Assembly (NCBI RefSeq): GCF_009677585.1
Contig: NZ_WKYV01000009.1
Coordinates: 62,001-126,000, forward strand
Direction of reading: 5' to 3'
DNA from: Lactonifactor sp. BIOML-A5
GTDB taxonomy: Bacteria > Bacillota > Clostridia > Lachnospirales > Lachnospiraceae
DNA: 64,000 nucleotides
Shown here: positions 26,488-35,794 of the stretch, in pieces
Layout of the letters: each line of letters starts with the position of its first letter
Position numbering within the stretch: position 1 is the stretch's first letter
The notes under the pieces: generated by a model
Told to the model about the DNA's origin: nothing
Seen by the model: only the letters and a program-made list of their open reading frames with translations
Databases searched by the model: none
Made by a program: the position numbers and the translations under genes

Positions 26488-29364
26488 TTACAGCATCTTT
26501 TCAAATTCTTCCAAGGGTAAGGGTCTGGCATAATAAAATCCCTGCGCAGTAGTACATCCAAGTACCTTTAACGTCTCAGTCTGTTCTTCTGTCTCTACCC
26601 CTTCACAGATTACCTGAATACCCAATCCCTTTGCAAGCGTTATAATTCCCTCTACAATGATCTGTCTTCGCTTTTCCTGAAGGCTCTGGCCGATAAGGCT
26701 GCCATCCAGTTTAATAGTATCCACCGACAGCTGCTGCAGGATCCCCAGAGATGAATAGCCCGAGCCAAAATCATCAATAGAAATTAGAAAGCCCAGTTCT
26801 TTCAGCCGGTACAGGTGATTCTGTACCTCCTCAATCTGATCCATCAGGATATTCTCTGTGATCTCCACCTCCAGGTATTTATGAGGAACTCCATACGCAT
26901 CCGCAATATGAGAGAGCGTATCCGGGAAATGTTTATTTTTAAAGTGCAGCCTGGAAAAATTTGAGGAAACAGGGTGCACCGGTTTGTCCTCATCCATCCA
27001 TTTCCGAATACTTCTGCATACCTGCTCATAGATATATAAGTCCATCTCTATAATGAATCCATTACTCTCAAAAAATGGGATAAAGGACCCGGGAGAGAGC
27101 ATACTTTCTCCAGGTCGCAGCCAGCGGACCAAAGCCTCCGCCCCTACAATATCCCCGGAAAAGATGTTGACTTTGGGCTGGAAATAGGGGACAAATTCCC
27201 CGTTCTGCAGAGCAGGCTCCATAATGTCGGATAGTCTCCTGCGCCAAAGTTCTTCCTGGCGCATAGCTTCATCATATCTTAGGGTAATGCTTCCCCTGAA
27301 ATTTTTCCCGCTCCTCCTAGCGTAATTAGCGAAATCCAAAAACAGGGAGATATCCTGTTTGTCCGTTGTTTCTACAATATATACCCCAAAAATAAGGTGA
27401 ATTGAATAGGATTTTTGCTTTGCCTTTATAGCATTATTCATATCCTGGGCAATCCGGGAGGTACGGCATGTCAGTTTTTCCCAGCTCTCATATTGCAGAA
27501 GCATCACAAAATGGTCTGCTGACATTCTTGCACAGCATTCCCCAGGCGCAATGCTCCGGCTGAGAATACCAGCTAAAAGCCGGAGAAGCTCATCTCCTTC
27601 TTTAAATCCGAAACTGTCGTTAATTGTCTTAAACTGATTAACGTCCATATACAGTACCGCATAAGAATGTTCTTTGTCCTCATTAAGTATCCGTTCCGCC
27701 TCTTCACGGAACTTATTGATATTCCAGATTCCCGTCACTCTATCCTGGTACAGCAGCACCTGAAAGCGTTTATTATTCCTTGATTTTATAATGGCTATAT
27801 AGGCCATTATCCCTGTAAGGATTAAAAAAATCAGGGCAGTAATCCCCACACTCTCTGCCGGATATTCTTGTATGATACGCTTAAAAGTAATTGATTTGGC
27901 GGCAGCAGAATTATTCATTAGCCAGGTATCCATCTGCTCACTGGGAATATACTGGATGCACTTGTCAAGGATGGAAAACAATCTGGGATCTGCCTCTTCA
28001 GAGATGCCTATACCCAGATCCTCCGAATAATTTATTAGAGTGACTGTGTTAAAACTTGAATATGTTGGATCGGACATCAGATAGCTGGCAATATACGTAT
28101 TGGTATACGTAACATCTGCTTCTCCTTGTTTCACAGCATTAAAACAGTCCTGATTAGACGGGTAATAGAGTATTTCTGCTTCCGGGTTGTCCTTTGCTAT
28201 CCTCTCAGCTATATAACGGCCTTCTGTCAGAGCAATCCGTTTGCCCTTAGTTTTATTACCTGTGCTGACCGCCACCAAAGGAGCTTTCAGATAATAGGTT
28301 GTGGTATCAATATGATTCTTTTCTGACCAAAGATAGTCATTGTCTGCACTGCACAGTAAATCTGCCTCTCCTTCACTCAGCATTTGATAGGATTCCCCAC
28401 AGTTCTCTACAGACAGAAATTCAAACTTCAGCCCTGACTTCTGGCTGATTATGCGAAACAGGTCTGCCTCTACCCCGGAAAACTGGCCGCTCCTCTTATC
28501 GGTATATTCCAGGGGTGCATCCGAATCCACATATACGGCCCGTATTGCTCCCACCTGTTCTATGTACTCCTCTTCCTCCCTGGTGAATACAGGGTCCTGT
28601 AGTGAATTAATGGAAAAATATTTTTGATAGAGTCGGGATTCATAATAAGGATCCCGCAGCTTAATCGTACTCATAGCAGCATCCAGTTCCTGGGCCAGAT
28701 CCGGCCGGCTCTTTGTTACAGCGAAATAAAGGGGCTGAGGAGAAAACTGGGCTACACACCGAAAGATACTGTTTTTCCCCAGATATGTAATAGCCACCCC
28801 GTCGAGTGTACCGTCATCCAGAGCATCCAGGAGCTCCTGTGTCTCCTGATAGGGGATGACAGTTACAGAGACGTTATTATCCCGGCAGTACTCAACAAAG
28901 CAGGCAGCGTCCACGCTGTTTTCGATCACTCCCACTGTCATACCATTAAAGGACTCATAGTCTTCATAATCATAGCGGTTGTCGTCTACACGCACATTCA
29001 GCGTGGAGTATATATTACACATGGGCAGCTTTGAAAAAAGATATTGTTCTTCCCGATCTTCTGTATAATAAACAGAAGGTAAAATATCGATTTCCCCTGT
29101 TTCCAGCATCTTAAATGTATGATCCCAGCTTCCTCCGTCTATAACCTCATATTCCCATCCCGCATATTGTGTAATCTTCTGCAGATATTCAAAATTAAAG
29201 CCAACATAACTGCCGTCCTTATCACGGCTCATATAGTCTCCGTCTTCATAATAACCGATCTTCAATTTTTCTTTAGCTTCCACAGAAATCGGCATTATTA
29301 ACAGGGCGGCAAATGCAGTAAGACAAAAACAAATTATTCTCTTGAGAGCTTTCACAGGTATCAC
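26488..29364 (-). CDS. Membrane sensor with two solute-binding domains, GGDEF and EAL; probable c-di-GMP phosphodiesterase
   Basis: About 958 residues: signal sequence, two successive SBP_bac_3-type periplasmic-binding domains (about 30-250 and 270-490 in the mature numbering), one transmembrane helix (near 505-530), a degenerate GGDEF domain (MSADHF in place of GGDEF) and a C-terminal EAL domain. The EAL domain keeps AEALVRW, the Asn of SSNFS, EITEN, DDFGSGYSSL, IKLDGS, CEGVET and QGFYYARP, so phosphodiesterase activity is expected, gated by an amino-acid-like ligand outside the cell. The start is one of two GTG codons (29364 or 29355); GGAGG lies 5 nt before the first. It is monocistronic. 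Confidence 0.88.
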   Translation of the reverse strand: MIPVKALKRIICFCLTAFAALLIMPISVEAKEKLKIGYYEDGDYMSRDKDGSYVGFNFEYLQKITQYAGWEYEVIDGGSWDHTFKMLETGEIDILPSVYYTEDREEQYLFSKLPMCNIYSTLNVRVDDNRYDYEDYESFNGMTVGVIENSVDAACFVEYCRDNNVSVTVIPYQETQELLDALDDGTLDGVAITYLGKNSIFRCVAQFSPQPLYFAVTKSRPDLAQELDAAMSTIKLRDPYYESRLYQKYFSINSLQDPVFTREEEEYIEQVGAIRAVYVDSDAPLEYTDKRSGQFSGVEADLFRIISQKSGLKFEFLSVENCGESYQMLSEGEADLLCSADNDYLWSEKNHIDTTTYYLKAPLVAVSTGNKTKGKRIALTEGRYIAERIAKDNPEAEILYYPSNQDCFNAVKQGEADVTYTNTYIASYLMSDPTYSSFNTVTLINYSEDLGIGISEEADPRLFSILDKCIQYIPSEQMDTWLMNNSAAAKSITFKRIIQEYPAESVGITALIFLILTGIMAYIAIIKSRNNKRFQVLLYQDRVTGIWNINKFREEAERILNEDKEHSYAVLYMDVNQFKTINDSFGFKEGDELLRLLAGILSRSIAPGECCARMSADHFVMLLQYESWEKLTCRTSRIAQDMNNAIKAKQKSYSIHLIFGVYIVETTDKQDISLFLDFANYARRSGKNFRGSITLRYDEAMRQEELWRRRLSDIMEPALQNGEFVPYFQPKVNIFSGDIVGAEALVRWLRPGESMLSPGSFIPFFESNGFIIEMDLYIYEQVCRSIRKWMDEDKPVHPVSSNFSRLHFKNKHFPDTLSHIADAYGVPHKYLEVEITENILMDQIEEVQNHLYRLKELGFLISIDDFGSGYSSLGILQQLSVDTIKLDGSLIGQSLQEKRRQIIVEGIITLAKGLGIQVICEGVETEEQTETLKVLGCTTAQGFYYARPLPLEEFEKML

Positions 29365-29552
29365 ACCTTCCTCCAGGAACTCCCCTTCGATTCTGAAGGA
29401 AATCAAAGGGCATGTTATTAAACTATATAATTATCATTATAATATAAATAAACTTTTACTGCTAGTCCTCAACTGGAGCAAAAGACGAACAAAACTGCTG
29501 TCACTGCCATTCAAAATAAAGCTTAGCAGTCTAGACCAGTAAAAACTCACAC

Positions 29553-29596
29553 TGGGGCTGCCGCAAAATAGACGTTTCTATTTTGCAGCAGCCCCA
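29553..29596 (-). terminator. Terminator of the first ABC transporter operon
   Basis: A 20-bp stem with one mismatch (29553-29572 with 29577-29596) and a 4-nt loop, one of the strongest hairpins in the window. On the minus strand a T run follows at 29541-29545. It lies 23 bp after the stop at 29619. Confidence 0.85.
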
Positions 29597-29618
29597 TGAT
29601 ATTATATCCCTTTGGAAT

Positions 29619-30497
29619 TCAATCCTTCCTGGAAATACCCATATAGAGGTAAGCATCCTCCAGTGTTGTCTCCGCCGGCGTACACTCTGTCTCCGGTTTC
29701 TCTTTTGCAAGTATCTTCATCTGCAGTCCGTCATTCACATACTGTTTTGCAGAAACATGATACTTTTTCTCTATTTCCGCTGCCTGTTCTATATCTTTTG
29801 CCCGGCAGTTCCAAACATGCCCTCTGGCACTGTTCACCAGTTCCTGCACCGTCCCGCTGTAAAGAAAAGTCCCTTTCTTCATTACTGCCAGCTCACTGCA
29901 GGTTGCGGCCAGATCCTCCACTACATGGGTGGAAAACAAGACGGTCCTGTTTCTGGAGAAATCCACAAGAAGATTGCGGATGCGGATCCGTTCTTCCGGG
30001 TCCAGTCCGGTGGTGGGTTCATCTACGATTAAAAACTCTGGTTCATTTAATAAGGCCTGAATAAGCCCTACACGGCGTTTCATTCCCCCGGACAGCTGGC
30101 GGTTTTTCTTTTTCTGGTGCTCCGCCAAACTTGTTTTTTCCAGATAGTAGTCTATCCGCTTCCTGCATTCTGTCTTGTCAATTCCGGATAATTCCCCCAT
30201 ATACTCCAGGCATTCCCTCACCGTCAGGTTGGGATACAGATTCAGTTCCTGGGGAAGATAACCGATTTTCTCCTGTATTTTTCTGTAATTCCGTTCACCA
30301 TACAGGATCCCGTTCATAGTTATACTACCCTCAGAGGGCTTCAAGACCGTGACAAGAATACGCATTAAGGTGGTTTTTCCGGCGCCGTTTTCACCCAGTA
30401 GTCCGTAGATCCCCCTGGGAATTTCCAGACTTGCATGGTTTACTGCCGTGACTCCGTTTTTGAATGTTACTGTTACATCTTTTATTTTTATACTCAT
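29619..30497 (-). CDS. ABC-2 type transporter ATP-binding protein
   Basis: A 292-residue ABC ATPase: Walker A GENGAGKTT, signature LSGGMKRRVG, Walker B FLIVDEPTTGLDPEER and the switch His of FSTHVVED. The DrrA/CcmA-like architecture with a C-terminal extension of about 70 residues suits an exporter of drugs, lipids or antimicrobial peptides. It is the last gene of an operon, 4 bp after a permease gene and two genes after a second permease. GAGG lies 8 nt before the ATG. Confidence 0.92.
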   Translation of the reverse strand: MSIKIKDVTVTFKNGVTAVNHASLEIPRGIYGLLGENGAGKTTLMRILVTVLKPSEGSITMNGILYGERNYRKIQEKIGYLPQELNLYPNLTVRECLEYMGELSGIDKTECRKRIDYYLEKTSLAEHQKKKNRQLSGGMKRRVGLIQALLNEPEFLIVDEPTTGLDPEERIRIRNLLVDFSRNRTVLFSTHVVEDLAATCSELAVMKKGTFLYSGTVQELVNSARGHVWNCRAKDIEQAAEIEKKYHVSAKQYVNDGLQMKILAKEKPETECTPAETTLEDAYLYMGISRKD

Positions 30498-30501
30498 TTA
30501 C

Positions 30502-31176
30502 TCAGCCTCTTTTCTTTAAGATATAGGGTGTCATTCCAACCATTACTGCTGCCAGCAGGATCCCCAGTGCCTTCCCCCATAACCAGCTCAGGTCCAGGGG
30601 CTCCTCTGTTCCCCGGAAGCTGTAGGCAAAAATATTGAATATCCCCAGCGTTTTATCTCCAAATGTGGAGTTTATCATCATCCAAACCGCAAGGCAGATG
30701 CCGATTCCTCCCCACTGGCTGCCAATAAGGTTGGATATTGTCACGGACAGGGTGCTCCAGAACAGAATTGTCCCAGTTACAGCAAGCATATACATCCCAT
30801 ACTGGAAGAGCAGAGAGTTATCGGACAAAAGCACAGGCTTCTGCCAGAAAAAAAAGAAAAAACCAATATAGGAGAGCACACAGAGGTATACGTTCTGTAT
30901 CAGCAGTCTTCTCATGACTGCCTTTGCTCTGTTTCTCTCGGGATACAGGACAAATATCTCCCATCGCCCGGAGCTGCGCTCCATGACATAAGTCTCAGCA
31001 CAGAATACAACTGCCAAAAGCGCTGCATTGGCATCCAGGGCCCCGCCGATTTCGCCTGTGAGGGTGATTCCCCGGATTAGGCTTAAAATCACAAAAAACA
31101 TAACCGAATACACCATCTTATAGGGAGGCAGGCATATTTTGATCTCCTGCTTCAATAGAATCGCCTCCTTTTCCAT
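30502..31176 (-). CDS. ABC-2 type permease, small subunit
   Basis: 224 residues with about six hydrophobic segments and no other domain; it ends in YILKKRG. Sequence alone does not assign a family, but its place between a permease and an ATPase gene and its topology indicate a membrane subunit of the transporter. The start overlaps the preceding gene by 25 bp, with a GGGG-containing site before the ATG, so the two permeases are probably made in a fixed ratio. Confidence 0.75.
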   Translation of the reverse strand: MEKEAILLKQEIKICLPPYKMVYSVMFFVILSLIRGITLTGEIGGALDANAALLAVVFCAETYVMERSSGRWEIFVLYPERNRAKAVMRRLLIQNVYLCVLSYIGFFFFFWQKPVLLSDNSLLFQYGMYMLAVTGTILFWSTLSVTISNLIGSQWGGIGICLAVWMMINSTFGDKTLGIFNIFAYSFRGTEEPLDLSWLWGKALGILLAAVMVGMTPYILKKRG

Positions 31177-32234
31177 ATCTCTGCCCCGAGTACTATAAGG
31201 AGTACAGCGGCAGCAGATAAAAATGTCTGATTCAAAAGTGCCAGAGGCGGCGGCGCTGTCTCAAAGAACTTTCCGGGAAAGCGTACCATAATGGCCAGAG
31301 GTCTTCCAAAATACCCATATTCTCCGTCCGGTCCTATGCTGCCCATATTGGAGTAAATCAAATATAGAAACAAAAGCGGGACTGCCGGAAGAGGGTTTTT
31401 AAAGATCAGGGCAGCTGCCCCGTAAATGCTGGCGATCATCAGCATATTGGGCAGAATGTAAACAGACGCTGTTATTATAAAATCTGCCATGCTCACCGGG
31501 AAGCCGGCTCTTCGCCCGCAGAATTCACAGAGTCCTCCAAAAATAATTGTAAGAATTCCCCATACACCAAGCATAGCAAAGAATCCACCTCCTATTTTCC
31601 CGCACACATAGGCCCCAGAGCTAATTGGCTTTGTGTGGAGCAGTTCATAGGTATCCTTTTTTGAATCACGGATAAATAAGAACGCCAAAAGCACGGAGGA
31701 AAAAAATCCCATAAACAGCCCGCAGAAGTCTGCAAACTTTCGTGAGAAATAGTAGGAAAAGGAATGTTCCTCCAGATTGGAGGCTATATATGCATTGGCC
31801 TCCTCATATCCGGCTTTGTGGTATTCTGAGATATCGTAATAATATTTCACCCCGTATTTTCCATAAAATTCATACTTTTCTGCCAGTTCGACCTCCATCT
31901 CATCTATGGACAATCCCCTGTGTCTCATATCCTCCAGGATCTGGTCCGCCTCCTGTTCCGTAATGCCTTCTGCCTCTGCTAAATCCTTTTTTATCTTTTC
32001 GCAGGCCAGTGCCATCTGTTCTTCTTTGGACGAGAGCACATAGCCCTCTGTGATATCAGCATCCGCAATGTTCTCCGGTTCCAGTGCCTCAATATCTTTT
32101 TCCGATTGGTAATAACGAATTTCCAGGTACGGATTCAGCGTCTGATACAGTTGAAAGATAATAAATACCAGGCCAACCCATAAAACAGGATTTTTTAAGT
32201 AATTTTTCAGTTCCCGTTTGATTATTGCTTTCAT
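31152..32234 (-). CDS. ABC-2 type permease, large subunit
   Basis: About 360 residues: an N-terminal transmembrane helix, an acidic non-membrane region of about 150 residues rich in Glu and Lys, then five helices including LFMGFFSSVLLAFLFIRDSK and the ABC-2 motif YELLHTKPISSGAYVCGKI. The frame is open to 32327, but the ATG at 32234 has GGGG about 5 nt upstream and gives the typical start MKAIIKRELKNYLKNP. It is the first gene of the three-gene transporter. Confidence 0.82.
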   Translation of the reverse strand: MKAIIKRELKNYLKNPVLWVGLVFIIFQLYQTLNPYLEIRYYQSEKDIEALEPENIADADITEGYVLSSKEEQMALACEKIKKDLAEAEGITEQEADQILEDMRHRGLSIDEMEVELAEKYEFYGKYGVKYYYDISEYHKAGYEEANAYIASNLEEHSFSYYFSRKFADFCGLFMGFFSSVLLAFLFIRDSKKDTYELLHTKPISSGAYVCGKIGGGFFAMLGVWGILTIIFGGLCEFCGRRAGFPVSMADFIITASVYILPNMLMIASIYGAAALIFKNPLPAVPLLFLYLIYSNMGSIGPDGEYGYFGRPLAIMVRFPGKFFETAPPPLALLNQTFLSAAAVLLIVLGAEIWKRRRFY

Positions 32235-32296
32235 TTTTCCCCGCCTTTCCTTTTTGTTACTACTAGAATAACGGGAAATTCTCAACAAAAAAACAA

Positions 32297-32326
32297 TGCA
32301 GGAAAATCTCTTCTGATTCTCCTGCA
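32297..32326 (-). terminator. Terminator of the two-component operon
   Basis: TGCAGGAAAATC (32297-32308) pairs with GATTCTCCTGCA (32315-32326) with one mismatch and a 6-nt loop. On the minus strand a T run follows (32287-32293). It ends the histidine kinase transcript 13 bp after its stop. Confidence 0.8.
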
Positions 32327-32338
32327 CACAGCATTACT

Positions 32339-33520
32339 CTATTCCCCTGTTTTGAAAACAGCTTTTACCACTGCACCGCCGTCCCTATTATTTGATGCTA
32401 AAAGTCTTCCCCCATGCTTTTCGCAGTACACACGACTGATATACATTCCCATGCCGAAGTGCTGAAGATCATCCTGCGGGTTAGAGTGATAATATGCCTT
32501 TGTGACCTGATCCTGACTTTCTGTAAATCCTCTTCCATCATCCGATACAGAGATTTTCAATTCTCTCCCTTCTGCCCGGATTTCCACTTGAACCAATCTC
32601 TTGGCATATCGAAAAGCATTCGATAAAAGATTGTCTGTCACCTCCAGTATCACTTCCCGATCTGCCGCAATCTTTTTGTCTGGTGATGTTTGTATGACAA
32701 AGCTCTCCCTGCCTGCCTCCTTTTGAAGAATCTGTGCAATTCTGCGTACTTCCTCCGTAAGGGAGGAGAGCGTAAACTCCGTGCATTCTATCCTGCGGGC
32801 CTCAAGTCTGGACAGCTTCTGCATGGTGCCGATAAACTTATCCATGCGTTCTATCTGTTCCATTCCCCCCTGCAGCATCTCCAGGATTTTCTTCTGTTCG
32901 AGAATGCCCTCGGGTATGAACTCCAGCAGCATTTCCTGATATCCCCTGAGGACGGCAAGGGGAGAGCGGATATCATGCGCAATGGCAGACCGGAGCGCCT
33001 TCTCCTCCTCCACCATCTTCCACATATTCCGGTTGTTTGCCGCCAGGGACGCACGCATTCTTTCAAATTCCCTGCACAGCCGCCCCAGTTCATCCCTGCT
33101 GTCATAGGTAATCTGAAAATCCAGCTCGTTCTTTCCGATTAACTCCGATGCGTCTGTCAGTTCTCCCAAGGGTACCTTTATCTTATCCCTGTAAAACAGT
33201 ATAACAGCTACAATCATACTAAAAAAACAAGCTACCAGGATACTATAGGTTTCCAGAAAATCACACAGCTCAGAGTAGATCCCATCTATTTTTGTCATTC
33301 TGTCACCACTGACTCTGGCCACATCGACAGTAAAATTCTTCCCTTCTTTCTGCATTGCCTTCACATATGCATCTTCATCAATATACTTTATCCATATCTG
33401 CCGCTGGGCTTGTTCAGCAATCCCCATGACAGCTGCCCCGGTAAGAAATCCCAGGATTAAGCTTACCGTCAGGTACAGTACAATTGTTTTCCTTATTGAT
33501 AAATTCCTTATCGTTTCCAT
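32339..33520 (-). CDS. Sensor histidine kinase
   Basis: 393 residues: two transmembrane helices (about 13-34 and 92-112) with a short outside loop of about 55 residues, HAMP, a HisKA dimerisation helix with phospho-acceptor His in SAIAHDIRSPL, and the ATPase domain (N box NLLSNAFRYA, DDGRGF, GMGMYISRVYCEKHGG). The short external loop fits intramembrane-sensing or transporter-linked kinases. It overlaps the response regulator gene by 13 bp. Its place between two ABC transporters suggests it controls one or both, as in antimicrobial-peptide response modules; that is inference. Confidence 0.92.
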   Translation of the reverse strand: METIRNLSIRKTIVLYLTVSLILGFLTGAAVMGIAEQAQRQIWIKYIDEDAYVKAMQKEGKNFTVDVARVSGDRMTKIDGIYSELCDFLETYSILVACFFSMIVAVILFYRDKIKVPLGELTDASELIGKNELDFQITYDSRDELGRLCREFERMRASLAANNRNMWKMVEEEKALRSAIAHDIRSPLAVLRGYQEMLLEFIPEGILEQKKILEMLQGGMEQIERMDKFIGTMQKLSRLEARRIECTEFTLSSLTEEVRRIAQILQKEAGRESFVIQTSPDKKIAADREVILEVTDNLLSNAFRYAKRLVQVEIRAEGRELKISVSDDGRGFTESQDQVTKAYYHSNPQDDLQHFGMGMYISRVYCEKHGGRLLASNNRDGGAVVKAVFKTGE

Positions 33521-34182
33521 CGGTAGCCCATCCCCCAGACTGTTTCTATATATTCTGTCTCTGTAAACTGACCGGTCTTATTCCGGATACGCCGAACCAG
33601 CTCAGTAATCACCCGGCTGTCCCCCTCGCCGTTATATCCGCAGACCTTTTCGTAGATCCGTTCCTTGCTGAATACCTGTCCCGGATTCATAGAAAGAAAC
33701 TCCATAATATCGTACTCCAGCTTTGTAAGTTCCAGATACCTTTCCCCTATCTGCACCCTCTTGGCCGTGTAGTCAATCAACAGGCCGTCTCTGAACCTGT
33801 AATCTGGTTTTGCCTTATGCCGTTCCTCGCGTTTAAGATGAGCTGTAATTCTGGCTTCTAACTCTCTTAAGCTGAAGGGCTTCAGGATATAGTCGTCGCC
33901 CCCGGACATAAGTCCATTTACCCGATCCTGCTCTTCTGCTTTGGCTGTCAGAAAAATGATTGGACAGGAGATTTTATCCCGTATCTGCCGGCACACTTCA
34001 AGTCCGTCCATCTTGGGCATGTTTACATCCAGCAGCAGAATATCAGGCTGCATCCTGATTCTCTCCAGTGCCTCCCAGCCGTTCTCGGCGGTAATAACGG
34101 AATAGCCTTTTATTTCAAAATAGTCCCTCAGCATTTTGAGCAATTCTTTATCGTCATCTACCATTAAAATTCTGTACCCCAT
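33508..34182 (-). CDS. OmpR/PhoB-type response regulator
   Basis: About 224 residues: a receiver (DDD near the start, phospho-acceptor Asp in LLLDVNMPKMDG, Thr of LTAKAE, Lys of LKPFS) and a C-terminal winged helix (LELTKLEYDIMEFL; RVITELVRRIRNKTG; VWGMGYRW). GAGGTGAT lies 6 nt before the ATG at 34182, favoured over an in-frame ATG at 34200. It is translated just ahead of, and overlapping with, its partner kinase. Confidence 0.93.
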   Translation of the reverse strand: MGYRILMVDDDKELLKMLRDYFEIKGYSVITAENGWEALERIRMQPDILLLDVNMPKMDGLEVCRQIRDKISCPIIFLTAKAEEQDRVNGLMSGGDDYILKPFSLRELEARITAHLKREERHKAKPDYRFRDGLLIDYTAKRVQIGERYLELTKLEYDIMEFLSMNPGQVFSKERIYEKVCGYNGEGDSRVITELVRRIRNKTGQFTETEYIETVWGMGYRWKR

Positions 34183-34221
34183 GATTCCATCACCTCTCAT
34201 CTAGTATACACCGGAAAAAGC

Positions 34222-34266
34222 AATAAAAAAACAACAGCCGGAACTGCACATTATCTGTTCGCTGTT
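34222..34266 (-). terminator. Probable terminator of the second ABC transporter operon
   Basis: AACAGCCGGAA (34233-34243) pairs with TTCGCTGTT (34258-34266) with a 2-nt bulge. On the minus strand a T-rich run follows immediately (34222-34230). It stands just after the permease stop at 34268. Confidence 0.5.
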
Positions 34267-34267
34267 C

Positions 34268-35011
34268 CTACTCCCAGCGAAAGAATCGGACAGCAATTCC
34301 TCCGCAGATCACTGCGCACGCGATCATAATAATTACCGAAATTCCCACAGATTCTATAGGGAGACCAAGAGATGCCGCCTTCAGCAGCTTGATTCCCTGG
34401 GTTAATGGCATAAGATTCACAGCCCTCTGGAGTGCCTCAGGCATTACTTCGTAGGGAAGGGTTGCCCCTGAAAAAATCAGCATTGGGAAATAAAGAATGC
34501 TGGCCGCAATACTGGCAGTTTTCATATCCCGGGAAACCCCGCCCACCATCACACCGATGCTGAACATAGACAGCATCACCAAAAGATAGGCCGCCAGAAA
34601 CATTCCCCAGGATCCCGGCAAACGCATACTGAAAAATAAAGCTGAGACAAGAAAAACCAAAACTAGAGACAGCAGAGAGTATACCCCATAGACGGCCACC
34701 TGCACTGCCAGAAGAAGCACGGGGCTTGTAGGGGTTACCTGATACCGCTTCAGGATCTTCTTCTGGCGGTAATCTGAGATGACCAGCGGCAGCCCCATCA
34801 CACCACCTGCGCAGACCGCAATGGTGGACATTGCCCCAAAGGACTGTTCCAAAAAGGTATATTCCGCCCCTTCGAAAGCTGGCTTACTCCCATACATGCA
34901 TCCCAAAATTAGGGTCACCGCCACCGGCATACAGAGAGCGAAGATAACCATATCCATTCCCCGGATAGATAGTTTAAGTTCCGTTTTCAGCATGGTAATA
35001 AACTTATGCAT
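34268..35011 (-). CDS. ABC-2 type transporter permease
   Basis: About 247 residues with six transmembrane helices and the ABC-2 membrane domain pattern (first helix near 20-40, the loop DYRQKKILKRYQVTPTSP, and the ending SVIIMIACAVICGGIAVRFF). The DYRQ-x-KRYQ-x-TP loop is typical of bacterial YadH/DrrB-like permeases. The start at 35011 has AGGAGGAG upstream and overlaps the ATPase gene by 8 bp. Confidence 0.88.
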   Translation of the reverse strand: MHKFITMLKTELKLSIRGMDMVIFALCMPVAVTLILGCMYGSKPAFEGAEYTFLEQSFGAMSTIAVCAGGVMGLPLVISDYRQKKILKRYQVTPTSPVLLLAVQVAVYGVYSLLSLVLVFLVSALFFSMRLPGSWGMFLAAYLLVMLSMFSIGVMVGGVSRDMKTASIAASILYFPMLIFSGATLPYEVMPEALQRAVNLMPLTQGIKLLKAASLGLPIESVGISVIIMIACAVICGGIAVRFFRWE

Positions 35012-35732
35012 CCTCTGTCTCCTCCTCCCCGGTAAACCAAAGATAGGCATCCTCTAACCTGCAGCAGCAGCTCTGGGCCATGGCCTCCTCCGCCGTACCG
35101 GTAAATATAAATCCTCCGTCTCTGAGAATGCCGATTCTGTCACAGAGTACCTCCACCTCGTCCATAAAATGAGAGGAGAGAAAAATTGTCAGCCCCTCCT
35201 CCTTCAGCCTCAGCAGACTTTTCCATACGCTGCGCCGGGCCTTCGTGTCCAGACCAGTGGTAAGTTCGTCCAGAAACACCACCTTAGGCTCCGGAATCAG
35301 AGCCAGGATAATAAAAAGCCGTTGTTTCTGCCCGCCGGACAATTCCTGTATAAACGCATGCTTCTTATCTCCAAGGGCAAACTGCTCCAGCAGCATTTCC
35401 CAGTCTGCCGCCTTCTCATAGAGACAGGCGGTTTCTTCGCACAGCTCCCTCACTTTCATCTTTTCCGGGTAATGTGCCTCCTGGAACTGTACTCCTACCT
35501 CTTCAAACAGCTGCTTTCTGTTTTTCCACGGGTCTAATCCCAGAATGCGGACTGCCCCGGAATCCGCCCTGCGGGTACCCAAAATGCACTCAATCATAGT
35601 GCTCTTGCCCGCTCCGTTTGCCCCCAGCAGACCGTATACCTCCCCTGCCGCTACGGATAAACTGATGTCTGTAAGTACTTTATTTCCGGCATAAGATTTG
35701 CTTAGACCGGAAATCCAGATTGTTTCATCCAT
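35004..35732 (-). CDS. ABC-2 type transporter ATP-binding protein
   Basis: A 242-residue ABC ATPase: Walker A GANGAGKST, signature LSGGQKQRL, Walker B VVFLDELTTGLD (DEL in place of the usual DEP) and the His of LSSHFMDE. It pairs with the downstream permease, whose start codon it overlaps, to form a two-gene exporter. AAAGGAGG lies about 10 nt before the ATG. A MerR-type regulator gene lies 63 bp upstream in the same direction and is its likely controller. Confidence 0.92.
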   Translation of the reverse strand: MDETIWISGLSKSYAGNKVLTDISLSVAAGEVYGLLGANGAGKSTMIECILGTRRADSGAVRILGLDPWKNRKQLFEEVGVQFQEAHYPEKMKVRELCEETACLYEKAADWEMLLEQFALGDKKHAFIQELSGGQKQRLFIILALIPEPKVVFLDELTTGLDTKARRSVWKSLLRLKEEGLTIFLSSHFMDEVEVLCDRIGILRDGGFIFTGTAEEAMAQSCCCRLEDAYLWFTGEEETEDA

Positions 35733-35794
35733 CTCTTTTTACCTCCTTTATTTTGAAGTGTATCAAGAGTATCATCTTCCGTAAGTATGGTGTT

